From an uncultured Lachnospiraceae bacterium (lineage in GTDB: Bacteria > Bacillota > Clostridia > Lachnospirales > Lachnospiraceae), in the NCBI GenBank assembly GCA_959022495.1, contig CAUEYX010000019.1:1-57468 (forward strand): a stretch of DNA of 57,468 bases. Reading direction: 5' to 3'. Below the pieces are notes generated by a model, which did no database searches, had not been told where the DNA came from, and saw only the letters and a list, made by a program, of their open reading frames with translations. The position numbers and the translations under genes were made by a program. How positions within the stretch are numbered: position 1 is the first letter of the stretch; each line of letters starts with the position of its first letter. Of this stretch, positions 42,818-50,598 are shown piece by piece.

Positions 42818-42859
42818 CCTGGTTTTGTTTAACGACAGGATGGTACAAACGAACTGTCG
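42818..42859 (-). promoter_or_regulatory. Probable preQ1-I riboswitch aptamer
   Basis: RNA: P1 CGACAG / CTGTCG; the loop begins TTC and ends TACCATC; the tail after P1 is TTAAACAAAACCAGG, close to the TTAACAAAACAAGG tail of the known thermophile preQ1-I aptamer, and loop GTTT can pair with tail AAAC for the pseudoknot. The aptamer starts about 8 bases after the predicted start site and precedes a VUT-family (queuosine precursor) transporter. The match is by eye; P2 is short. Confidence 0.68.
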
Positions 42860-42874
42860 GCATCTGATTGATGT

Positions 42875-42903
42875 ATTATACACAATATTTCACAAAGATG
42901 CAA
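42875..42903 (-). promoter_or_regulatory. Promoter of the VUT-SDR-GNAT operon
   Basis: TTGCAT, 17 bases, TATAAT on the minus strand, immediately before the aptamer. Confidence 0.85.
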
Positions 42904-42925
42904 TCCCCTTTTCGCTTACTTGTTA

Positions 42926-43645
42926 TTACTCACTGACTCTGTAATGTCCCACGATATCATCCCGCTTCTCAAGAATATCCTCTTCGTATGACGCCTGCAG
43001 GGGGCTGTTGTGATGAATCACATAGGATACCCCGTCATCATTTCGTTTATCTGAAACGATCCCGATATGATTTTCGAAAATGACAATATCACCGCCCTGC
43101 CATTCGCTGATCTCATGAATATCTGTGGTGAGTGAAACCGCATTGCGGGCAAAATATACCTTTAAGTTCTGTACTCTGCGAAAATCGATGTTGATATCCG
43201 GCTCTTCGATCCCGTAAACCTCCGGCTCTGCCATTATATCCTCATTGACGAGCTCCATAAGGTCATATCCTGCGTCCTTCATCGCATTTGCCACCACATC
43301 CGTACAGACCCCGTATTTATCATCCGGATATCCGGTTGCATAATACTTACTTTTATAAACCGGCTCCGTGGCAATATAATCCCGGGCACCCTTAAGGATA
43401 TCCGTCTGATCGTCGATCCTGTCCCCGTCCATATCAACAGAACTGTGAATGTCCGTTATACCGAAATCCGCATTCTCCTCTGCCTCCACAGGGTCACTGC
43501 TGGTACCGATAAAAAAGAACCGCAGACGGTACACGCAGTATGCCGCCACAGCCAGTAACACCACGATGATCGCGGAAAACAGGAGCCGCCTGAATTTCAC
43601 CGTATTTTTCCCCGTTTTTATATTGGGATTATTCTTTCTCTTCAT
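42926..43645 (-). CDS. DUF1287 protein, membrane-anchored (NlpC/P60-like)
   Basis: 239 residues. A basic N-terminus and one membrane helix (about 20-40), then a DUF1287 domain: YGVCTDVVANAMKDAGYDL with the Cys, NIDFRRVQNLKVYFARNA, GGDIVIFENHIGIVSDKR with the His, and the C-terminal DDIVGHYRVSE. The Cys-His pair resembles the NlpC/P60 papain-like peptidase fold, so cell-wall cleavage outside the cell is possible but unproven. M2 at 43645 is preferred because GGAGG sits 6 bases upstream of it. Monocistronic as far as can be seen. Confidence 0.87.
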   Translation of the reverse strand: MKRKNNPNIKTGKNTVKFRRLLFSAIIVVLLAVAAYCVYRLRFFFIGTSSDPVEAEENADFGITDIHSSVDMDGDRIDDQTDILKGARDYIATEPVYKSKYYATGYPDDKYGVCTDVVANAMKDAGYDLMELVNEDIMAEPEVYGIEEPDINIDFRRVQNLKVYFARNAVSLTTDIHEISEWQGGDIVIFENHIGIVSDKRNDDGVSYVIHHNSPLQASYEEDILEKRDDIVGHYRVSE

Positions 43646-43715
43646 CATGATCCTCCTGTTACGATTATCCCACGGACAACATGAAGGAAATAGATAGTAT
43701 AATTCCTACAATATC

Positions 43716-44294
43716 TCACTCCATCATTTCATCCAGCACCCTGCTGTAATCATGTACCCCTGTTGACATAAGATCCGTCTTGCCGTCATGCATGACCCAG
43801 TCGAAGATTGCCCCCCGCACGCTGCGCAGCAGCCATGCGCACAATTGGTCTGTCTCCTCATCAGCCCGGATATCCCCGCATGCCTTTCCCTTTTCGATCA
43901 TGGATCTCAGCTTCTGATTTAAAAACCGTTCCTCCCGATACAGATATTTCTCCTCGATCCTGAATTGAGTGGAGATCACCGCAGAGGAAACCTGCCATCC
44001 GTTTTTCAGAGTCAGCTCCAGATACGTCCTGCACAGATAGTCTGCTTCCTCCCGCCAGGTTTCATAATGATGCACTGTCAATCCCTCTTCCAGCATACTG
44101 TCATACTGATTGTAAAAGGTAAACAAAATCTCCGCAATATTAGAAAAATAGTGATAGAACGTCCCGATCGAGAGACCAGACTTTTCACATATATCTTTAA
44201 TGGTTACATTCGCATAACCTTTTTCCTCTATCAAAAGCATTGCCGTATCCATGATCTTCTGTCTGGACCGCAGTGCCTGCTCCTGCCTTGTCAC
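43716..44294 (-). CDS. TetR family transcriptional regulator
   Basis: 192 residues. The N-terminal helix-turn-helix (SRQKIMDTAMLLIEEKGYANVTIKDICEKSGLSIGTFYHYF) is textbook TetR; the ligand domain (about 60-192) is not assignable. Start: the frame is open back to 44411, but AAGGAG 8 bases before the GTG at 44294 is the best ribosome site, so I chose GTG. It is divergent from the flavoenzyme gene, 185 bases apart, with a perfect palindrome between them. Confidence 0.9.
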   Translation of the reverse strand: MTRQEQALRSRQKIMDTAMLLIEEKGYANVTIKDICEKSGLSIGTFYHYFSNIAEILFTFYNQYDSMLEEGLTVHHYETWREEADYLCRTYLELTLKNGWQVSSAVISTQFRIEEKYLYREERFLNQKLRSMIEKGKACGDIRADEETDQLCAWLLRSVRGAIFDWVMHDGKTDLMSTGVHDYSRVLDEMME

Positions 44295-44376
44295 CCATTC
44301 TGCTCCTTCCTGATTTTTGTTTGCCTGTGAATTATAACACATCACGAGAATTTCAGCTATATTATCATAATTTTTG

Positions 44377-44405
44377 TTGACTTTGTCCAGAAACAGGATT
44401 ACTAT
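44377..44405 (+). promoter_or_regulatory. Promoter of the BaiCD/BaiH-like reductase gene
   Basis: TTGACT, 17 bases, TACTAT on the plus strand, 75 bases before the ATG. Confidence 0.82.
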
Positions 44406-44426
44406 TTTCATAGAATCTTATTCGGT

Positions 44427-44451
44427 GAATCAAATTCTATGAATTTGATTC
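44427..44451 (+). promoter_or_regulatory. Perfect palindrome, likely TetR operator
   Basis: GAATCAAATTC-TAT-GAATTTGATTC: 11-bp arms with a 3-base centre, starting about 15 bases after the predicted start site. A second overlapping repeat pairs CATAGAAT (44409-44416) with ATTCTATG (44434-44441). Location downstream of the promoter fits repression by the divergent TetR protein. Confidence 0.8.
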
Positions 44452-44479
44452 TGCAAGATCAAAACAAGGAGGTACTGAA

Positions 44480-46471
44480 ATGTCAGAACAGTGCAGCGCT
44501 TTATTTAAGCCAATGAAAATCGGAAACACAGAAATCAAAAACCGCATCATCATGTGCGCCATGGGCGGTCCCAGCGCTATGAAACCGGACGGAACGTTCA
44601 ATGACCAGTATGGCAAATTCTACATTGAGCGGGCAAAAGGAGGAGCAGGCCTGATCATCCCAAGTGTCACGCATCTTGTAGACATGTTCGGGATGGGGAA
44701 CTGGTTCCACAGCCACGGAGAACGTTTTGTCGAACCCATGAAAAAAGTAATGGAAGAAATCCACTCCTATGACGCCAAACTGTTCCTCCAGATCACGGCT
44801 GGTATGGGAAGGGTGCTTCAGATCAACACGGAAATGATCAAATCCCAGAAGATGAATCCGGATAATGCGCTTATCGCTCCATGCGAGATACATAATGTCT
44901 GGAATAAAGAGATCATGCACCGCGAAATGACAAAAGAAGAGATCCACGAACGGGTAAATGCTTTTGGAAAGCTTGCAAAAATGTGCAAAGATGCAGGAAT
45001 TGACGGAGTAGAGATCCATGCCGTACATGAAGGCTATCTGCTGGATCAGTTTGCGATCAGCTCAATGAACACCCGTACCGACGAGTACGGCGGTTCTCTG
45101 GAAAACAGACTCCGCTTCACCTGCGAGATCATCCGTGAGATCAAGAAGGTCTGCGGGGAAGATTATCCGGTCAGCGTCCGTTACAGCGTAGCCTCCAAAA
45201 TGAAAGGCTGGAATCAGGCTGCTCTTCCCGGGGAAGATTACAAAGAATTCGGACGTTCTCTGGAAGAAAGCCCGAAAGTCGCCCAGATCCTTGAAGCCGC
45301 AGGATGCGATGCCCTCAACGCCGACAACGGCACTTATGACTCCTGGTATTACCCGCACCCGCCGGTATATCTGCCTCTTGAATGTAATCTGCCGGAGTGT
45401 GAATATATCAAAAACTTTGTTGATATCCCTGTTATCTGCGCAGGACGTATGCATGATCCGGTATCCGCGAATGAGGCGGTTGCTTCCGGTAAGATCGACG
45501 CCATCGGACTGGCGCGCCCGCTCCTTGCCGATCCGGAATGGCCGAATAAAGTACATGCCGGAGATCTTGACAACGTACGTCCCTGTATCTCCTGCCATGT
45601 GGGATGTATGGGCGAAGTTCTCGGCGGCAGACATCTCTCCTGCGCTCTCAATCCTGCTGTCATGGAGGAGGATAATTGCCGCATTGAAAAAGCTGCCCAG
45701 CCGAAAAATATCGTGGTCGTCGGCGGCGGTATCGGCGGAATGGAGGCTGCAAGGGTTGCCGACCTGAAAGGACATCACGTCACCTTATTTGAGAAAACCG
45801 ATGAACTGGGCGGAGCATTTATCGCCGCAGCAGCCATGGATTTTAAAGAAATGGACTGCATGCTTCTGAATTGGTACCGTACTCAAATGAAGAACTCCGG
45901 CATTGACATCCGTATGAATACTGAGGCGACCCCGGAGCTCATCGAAGCGCTGAATCCGGATGAGGTGATCGTAGCTGTCGGCGCATCTGAAAAAGCGCTT
46001 CCGATCAAAGGCTTTGAACATACTGTGACCGCAGTGGATGTCCTCCGGAAACGGATAACGCCTGAAAAAGACGTCGCTATCATCGGCGGCGGGCTGACCG
46101 GCTGTGAGTTGAGCTATCAGTTAGCAAAACACGGACATAACGTCACCGTTGTGGAAGCACTGGATGACATCCTGTCCGCGCCGGGGATCATGCCTCCTAA
46201 CCGCACAGCTCTGGTAGATTACATGAATCTGTACCAGGTCAAAACAGTCTGCGGCGCGCAGATCGAAGAGATTGTCCCGGATGGCATTGTCCTGAAAAAT
46301 GGTCAGAAGATCAGTGCCCGCACCGTGATCTCAGCGGTGGGCTACAACCCGAAACCGTTTGAACTCAGCCTGAGTAGATCCATTCCGGTTCATGTGATCG
46401 GAGATGCCGCCAAAGTTGGAAACCTGATGACCGTAATCCATGGAGCGTTCCACCTGGCTTATCAGATATAG
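44480..46471 (+). CDS. NADH:flavin oxidoreductase, BaiCD/BaiH/enoate-reductase-like (FMN, 4Fe-4S, FAD)
   Basis: 663 residues, normal for this three-part family. Old-yellow-enzyme TIM barrel at residues 1-370 (KIKNRIIMCAMG-type start, VEIHAVHEGYLLDQF, NTRTDEYGGSLENRLRF), a 4Fe-4S motif CISCHVGC...C around residues 372-392, then an FAD/NAD(P) domain (VVVGGGIGGMEAA, and a second GGGLTGCELS). Relatives reduce C=C bonds: enoate/cinnamate reductases, BaiCD and BaiH of bile-acid 7-dehydroxylation, dienoyl-CoA reductase. The usual Tyr/His pair in the barrel should be checked before assigning a substrate. AAGGAGG lies 8 bases before the ATG. No bai genes are visible, so bile acid is only one option. 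Its partner regulator is divergent. Confidence 0.9.
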   Translation: MSEQCSALFKPMKIGNTEIKNRIIMCAMGGPSAMKPDGTFNDQYGKFYIERAKGGAGLIIPSVTHLVDMFGMGNWFHSHGERFVEPMKKVMEEIHSYDAKLFLQITAGMGRVLQINTEMIKSQKMNPDNALIAPCEIHNVWNKEIMHREMTKEEIHERVNAFGKLAKMCKDAGIDGVEIHAVHEGYLLDQFAISSMNTRTDEYGGSLENRLRFTCEIIREIKKVCGEDYPVSVRYSVASKMKGWNQAALPGEDYKEFGRSLEESPKVAQILEAAGCDALNADNGTYDSWYYPHPPVYLPLECNLPECEYIKNFVDIPVICAGRMHDPVSANEAVASGKIDAIGLARPLLADPEWPNKVHAGDLDNVRPCISCHVGCMGEVLGGRHLSCALNPAVMEEDNCRIEKAAQPKNIVVVGGGIGGMEAARVADLKGHHVTLFEKTDELGGAFIAAAAMDFKEMDCMLLNWYRTQMKNSGIDIRMNTEATPELIEALNPDEVIVAVGASEKALPIKGFEHTVTAVDVLRKRITPEKDVAIIGGGLTGCELSYQLAKHGHNVTVVEALDDILSAPGIMPPNRTALVDYMNLYQVKTVCGAQIEEIVPDGIVLKNGQKISARTVISAVGYNPKPFELSLSRSIPVHVIGDAAKVGNLMTVIHGAFHLAYQI

Positions 46472-46601
46472 TCATATGTAAACGGGGGAGCTGGCGGAAC
46501 AAATGTAAACCTCTGATACCAGGGGCTGCCGCACGAAATAATAGTATCATTTAGCATCAAATTCTTGAATGAATTTCCGCGGTATGCTATATTATGGATA
46601 G

Positions 46602-46627
46602 AAAAGGGAAACCGCAAGCGGCTTCCC
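46602..46627 (-). terminator. Hairpin with T-run on the minus strand, downstream of the XRE gene
   Basis: Minus strand GGGAAGCCGC-TT-GCGGTTTCCC then TTTTCTATCC, in the spacer between the reductase and XRE genes. Confidence 0.7.
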
Positions 46628-46656
46628 CCGAACAATGAATTACCGCCCTCCCGGGC

Positions 46657-46688
46657 AGCCGTCACATGTGCTGAGTGATGTGGCGGCT
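46657..46688 (+). terminator. Possible terminator of the reductase gene
   Basis: Plus strand AGCCGTCACAT ... ATGTGGCGGCT with one mismatch, then ATTTCTTTC. Weak T-run. Confidence 0.5.
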
Positions 46689-46759
46689 ATTTCTTTCCCC
46701 TGAAAATCTGATATAACAGACCCACAAGGGCAACAATGAATATCAAGGAGGTTTTCGCG

Positions 46760-46882
46760 ATGGAGTATAGCACTGCGGAAAAAGAACAAATTGCCACGGA
46801 TGAAAACATCATAGCTATTTCCAAACAGCTTATCGATAATAATCACGAAGCATACGAGACATTGGCGAAAGACTCGAAGTAA
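46760..46882 (+). CDS. Small protein of 40 residues, unrecognised
   Basis: ATG with a strong GGAGG 8 bases upstream (AAGGAGGTTTTCGCG) and 40 sense codons ending KDSK then TAA. The peptide is acidic and helical, MEYSTAEKEQ through IAISKQLIDNNHEAYETLA. I do not recognise it with certainty; its form resembles small antitoxin-like or orphan peptides seen upstream of toxin genes in Firmicutes, but no toxin follows on this strand. It may be a remnant or a free small protein. It lies between the reductase and the minus-strand XRE gene. Confidence 0.6.
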   Translation: MEYSTAEKEQIATDENIIAISKQLIDNNHEAYETLAKDSK

Positions 46883-46953
46883 CCGCATAATTTACATAGC
46901 AGATTTGCGTCCAATCTCCGGAACTCAATACTGGGATTTGTCGCTATCCAAAA

Positions 46954-47394
46954 TCAGACCTCTTCATGTTCCTCCATATACTTGAATACCTTTTTATCAC
47001 ACTTCGCCTTTTTATACCATCCAATTCCTATCATTACAAGTCCAACTATAATCGTTACAGTTCGTATTGTTGAATCTGCAGAAAATAAACAAGATGCAAC
47101 AATTCCAGTCCCTGCGCCCGTAAAAAAGTCTATGATTGACTTTTCGTGTTTAATTGTGCCTGATACTCTTTCTTTATCTATTGCTTTTACCATTTTGGAA
47201 TCCTCCTTTAATAACGTATCAAGGGAGATTTCAAACTGATTGCTCATGTCTATAAGCGTTTGTAAATCAGGATAACTTTTTTCGTTTTCCCAATTTGAAA
47301 CAGTCTGTCGCGTAACATGAAATAATCCACCAAATTCCTCTTGTGTTAATCGCTTTTCTTTACGAATATTTGATATTTGATTTCCTATTTTCAT
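46954..47394 (-). CDS. XRE family regulator with C-terminal membrane segment
   Basis: 146 residues. HTH_XRE at residues 5-60 (RLTQEEFGGLFHVTRQTVSNWENEKSYPDLQTLI), a linker, then hydrophobic helices (about 90-130: FFTGAGTGIVASCLF, VTIIVGLVMIGIGWY). Single-copy membrane-tethered XRE proteins of this type occur scattered in Firmicutes; function unknown. GGAG lies 7 bases before the ATG. Codons and spacer DNA are clearly AT-richer than the neighbours, suggesting recent transfer. Confidence 0.85.
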   Translation of the reverse strand: MKIGNQISNIRKEKRLTQEEFGGLFHVTRQTVSNWENEKSYPDLQTLIDMSNQFEISLDTLLKEDSKMVKAIDKERVSGTIKHEKSIIDFFTGAGTGIVASCLFSADSTIRTVTIIVGLVMIGIGWYKKAKCDKKVFKYMEEHEEV

Positions 47395-47607
47395 AGTATC
47401 GCTCCGTTTCTAATACATATCGTTTTCCTTTGAACAATATTATGCAAGAGAACAATGCCCAGAGTAAAGCAATTAAGCTTTTACAATGAATAAATAGAGA
47501 TGCAAAGTTTCTTTGACAGGTATTTTGAAGAAATCATTTCACTCACGCCAGTGCTCTCAAGCTCGATTCCGCTTTGCTCCTTCTCACTTAACAAGCACAC
47601 GCCCCAA

Positions 47608-47670
47608 GGATAACAAAAGAGCCTCAACTCCTTTTATGCAAGCATAAGGAGGCGAGGCTCTTTGTTATCC
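47608..47670 (-). terminator. Terminator of leuS
   Basis: A long stem GGATAACAAAGAGCCTC / GAGGCTCTTTTGTTATCC, 8 bases after the leuS stop (minus strand). The spacer 47395-47607 holds nothing else I can identify. Confidence 0.88.
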
Positions 47671-47677
47671 GCACTGC

Positions 47678-50110
47678 CTATTTCATCACAATGTTGATGA
47701 TCTTCTTCGGAACGTAGATCTCTTTCACTACATTCCCTGTCAGTTTATCCGCAATGGCTTCTTTTCCTGCCGCGATTGCCTCTTCCTTCGCCGCCTCGGC
47801 GGAGATGCTCACAACTGCTCTTGTCTTGCCGTTGATCTGCACCGGGATCTCGATCTCATCATCCTTCATGGCGCTTTCATCGTAGGTCGGCCAGCCTGCC
47901 TTGAACACAGTATCTGTGTGTCCCAACTGCTCCCACATCTCTTCCGCGAAATGCGGCGCGAACGGGGAGATAAGCACTGCGATGGTCTCCAGTGTCTCTT
48001 TGTCGATGCCGCCCTCTTTCTTCGCCACTTCGATGAACTTGTTGTTGTACTCCATAAAGCCTGAGATCACGGTGTTCAGGCTGAAGCTCTCCAGACGGGT
48101 GGTAATGTCGCATACCATCCTGTGGCGCAGCTTGATCATTTCTTTTGTCGCCTTGATGTCCTGATCCTTGCTGTCCATGAGCAGGTTCCAGAGACGTTTC
48201 AGGAAGCGGTTGACACCGTCAATTCCGCGGTCATCCCACTCTGCGTCCAGCTCCGGCGGTCCCACGAAGAGCTCATACATCCTCAGGGAATCGCATCCGT
48301 AGTCGCGCACCAGATCATCCGGGGAAACGACGTTTCCTTTGGACTTGCTCATCTTGATGCCGTTCTTTCCGGTGATCATACCCTGGTTGAACAGCTTGTG
48401 GAACGGCTCGTCAAAGTCGATCACACCGATGTCATACAGGAATTTTGTATAGAATCTGGAGTACAGCAGATGGAGCACCGCATGCTCGACGCCGCCGATG
48501 TACATATCCACCGGGAGCATCTCGTCTGCTTTCTCTCTGGATACCAGTTCTTTGTCATTGTGATTGTCCACATAGCGCAGGAAATACCAGGAGGAACCTG
48601 CCCACTGAGGCATGGTGTTGGTCTCCCTCTTCGCCGGTTTTCCGCACACCGGGCAGGTGCAGTTCACCCACTCGTCGATCGCCGCAAGCGGAGACTCTCC
48701 GGTTCCCGTGGGCTCGTAGGACTCTACGTCCGGCAGTGTCAGCGGAAGCTCTTCCTCCGGTACCGGAACACATCCGCAGTCCGGGCAGTGGATGATCGGG
48801 ATGGGCTCGCCCCAGTAACGCTGGCGGGAGAATACCCAGTCGCGCAGCTTATAATTGACCGTCGCGCGTCCCAGTCCTCTCTCCTCGATGATATGCGGAG
48901 CTTCTTTCTTCAGCACAGCGGACTCCATTCCGTTCCACTCACCGGAATTGATCATGGTGCCTGCTGCCTCTGTGTATGCTTCTGTCATGTTCTCGATCTC
49001 CACGCCGTCTTTCGCGATGACCTGGATGATCGGGATATCGAATTTCTTCGCGAACTCAAAGTCACGGTCATCATGGGCAGGTACGCACATGATGGCTCCT
49101 GTACCATAATCTGCAAGAACGTAGTCGGACAGCCAGATCGGTGTCTTCGCGCCGTTCAACGGGTTGATGGCATAGCTTCCCGTGAATACGCCTGTCTTTT
49201 CCTTATCCTGCATACGGTCTACGTTGGACTTCATGGAAGCCTCGTAAATGTATTTCTCTACCGCTTCTCTTGTCTCGTCTGTAGCGAGAGATTTTGCCAG
49301 GGCGTGCTCCGGGGCAAGCACCATGAAGGTCGCTCCGTAAAGGGTGTCCGGTCTTGTGGTGTAGACTGTGATCTTCTCATCTCTTCCCTCTACCGGGAAA
49401 TCCACCTCAGCGCCGTAGGATTTTCCGATCCAGTCTGTCTGCATCTTCTTGACCTTCTCCGGCCAGTCCAGTTTGTCGAGATCATTTAACAGACGGTCCG
49501 CGTACTTCGTGATGCGCAGCATCCACTGGCGCAGGTTCTTCTTTGTCACCTCCGCACCGCAGCGCTCGCATTTGCCGTTTACGACCTCCTCGTTCGCCAG
49601 ACCTGTCTTACAGGACGGGCACCAGTTGATGGGGAACTCCTTCTCGTATGCAAGACCTTCCTTGAACATCTTCACGAAGATCCACTGGGTCCATTTATAG
49701 AAAGCCGGATCTGTTGTGTTCACTTCCATATCCCAGTCATAGAGAGCCGCGATATCATTGATCTGCTTCTTGATGTTCGCCACGTTCTCTGCCGTGGATT
49801 TCGCCGGATGAACGCCCATCTTGATGGCATAGTTCTCAGCCGGAAGACCAAACGCGTCCCATCCCATGGGATGTACGATGTAGTATCCCTGCTGGAGTTT
49901 ATAACGGCTCCATACGTCAGAGATCACATAACCTCTCCAGTGTCCCACATGAAGTCCGTTTCCTGACGGATACGGGAACATGTCAAGACAATAATACTTC
50001 TGCTTCTTCTCTCCATTGTCATTTACGCGCGGATTGACCGGGTTCTCTGCCCATTTCTCGCGCCATTTCTTCTCGATGGCTTTGTGGTTGTACACAATCT
50101 TTGTACCCAT
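47678..50110 (-). CDS. leuS: Leucyl-tRNA synthetase
   Basis: 810 residues. Class I aminoacyl-tRNA synthetase: GLHVGH in the first Rossmann half, CPSCKTGLANEEVVNGKCERC zinc site, CP1 editing domain (DDRDFEFAKKFD region), and KMSKSKGN in the second half. Charges tRNA-Leu. The frame runs further upstream, but the ATG at 50110 (AGAGGA 9 bases upstream) begins at MGTKIVYNHKAIEKKW, the family N-terminus. Regulated by the T-box leader ahead of it. Confidence 0.98.
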   Translation of the reverse strand: MGTKIVYNHKAIEKKWREKWAENPVNPRVNDNGEKKQKYYCLDMFPYPSGNGLHVGHWRGYVISDVWSRYKLQQGYYIVHPMGWDAFGLPAENYAIKMGVHPAKSTAENVANIKKQINDIAALYDWDMEVNTTDPAFYKWTQWIFVKMFKEGLAYEKEFPINWCPSCKTGLANEEVVNGKCERCGAEVTKKNLRQWMLRITKYADRLLNDLDKLDWPEKVKKMQTDWIGKSYGAEVDFPVEGRDEKITVYTTRPDTLYGATFMVLAPEHALAKSLATDETREAVEKYIYEASMKSNVDRMQDKEKTGVFTGSYAINPLNGAKTPIWLSDYVLADYGTGAIMCVPAHDDRDFEFAKKFDIPIIQVIAKDGVEIENMTEAYTEAAGTMINSGEWNGMESAVLKKEAPHIIEERGLGRATVNYKLRDWVFSRQRYWGEPIPIIHCPDCGCVPVPEEELPLTLPDVESYEPTGTGESPLAAIDEWVNCTCPVCGKPAKRETNTMPQWAGSSWYFLRYVDNHNDKELVSREKADEMLPVDMYIGGVEHAVLHLLYSRFYTKFLYDIGVIDFDEPFHKLFNQGMITGKNGIKMSKSKGNVVSPDDLVRDYGCDSLRMYELFVGPPELDAEWDDRGIDGVNRFLKRLWNLLMDSKDQDIKATKEMIKLRHRMVCDITTRLESFSLNTVISGFMEYNNKFIEVAKKEGGIDKETLETIAVLISPFAPHFAEEMWEQLGHTDTVFKAGWPTYDESAMKDDEIEIPVQINGKTRAVVSISAEAAKEEAIAAGKEAIADKLTGNVVKEIYVPKKIINIVMK

Positions 50111-50310
50111 TGTGATGATTCCTCTCTTTCTTTGATGCGCAAAAATAAAAAGCCTTCTTCTCTGAAATACAAGAGACGAAAAGGCTTTCTGTTCCGTGGT
50201 ACCACTCTTATTCACCCGTCTTGGCGTATATCGGAACAAAAACACCTCCACCGCCTTAACCGATGCACTCATTGATTCTGTAACGGGAATTCCCGCTCCT
50301 GCCTACTTAT

Positions 50311-50342
50311 CCCACTTGGCGAGGTCTTATCAAGCCTAGCGG
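50311..50342 (-). repeat. Hairpin element copy B in the leuS leader
   Basis: Minus strand CCGCTAGGCTTGATAAG-ACCTCGCCAAGTGGG. Core identical to copy C in AGGCT, Y-G and ACCTCGCCAAG. Confidence 0.85.
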
Positions 50343-50356
50343 TAAAGTACAACCTG

Positions 50357-50389
50357 CCGGCTTGGCGAGGTATTTCACGAGCCTGGCGG
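50357..50389 (-). repeat. Hairpin element copy A in the leuS leader
   Basis: Minus strand GCCGCCAGGCTCG-TGAAAT-ACCTCGCCAAGCCGG; its outer arms ACAACC / GGTTGT lie at 50393-50398 and 50349-50354. Same core as copies B and C. Confidence 0.85.
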
Positions 50390-50557
50390 CATGGTTGTTT
50401 CCATTTATAATTTCAGCAGAAGGACTCCGAGGCGAGTTCAGAGACTGTGCCGCTGCCTTGCACCATCCGGCAGCTCTCTGGAAAACACGTCCCACAAAAT
50501 GTCTGCGGGTATCCTCTCTTACTGATCCTCTTCCTAGTCTTTGCAATATACTCATTC

Positions 50558-50586
50558 ATTATATGTAGTACGTTAAAATAAGTCAA
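50558..50586 (-). promoter_or_regulatory. Promoter of leuS
   Basis: TTGACT, 17 bases, TATAAT on the minus strand, just before the T-box leader. Confidence 0.88.
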
Positions 50587-50598
50587 GAAATTTTTCGC

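Larger units (their letters stand above)
50141..50551 (-). promoter_or_regulatory. T-box leader of leuS, Leu specifier
   Basis: A very clear T-box riboswitch: Stem I with the GGTGCAAGG distal segment and specifier GAACTC (CUC, Leu; 50434-50436), stem II motif CCGTTACAG, the T-box AAGAGTGGTACCACGG (50194-50209), and a terminator whose arms AAAGCCTTTTC and GAAGAAGGCTTT precede TTTATTTTT (50141-50190). Uncharged tRNA-Leu should favour the antiterminator. Two extra hairpin elements lie between stem I and stem II (see repeats). Confidence 0.97.

Noticed and set aside
44480..46471. Calling the flavoenzyme baiCD or baiH outright
   Set aside because: The family includes many substrates and no other bai genes are in the window, so only family-level naming is justified.
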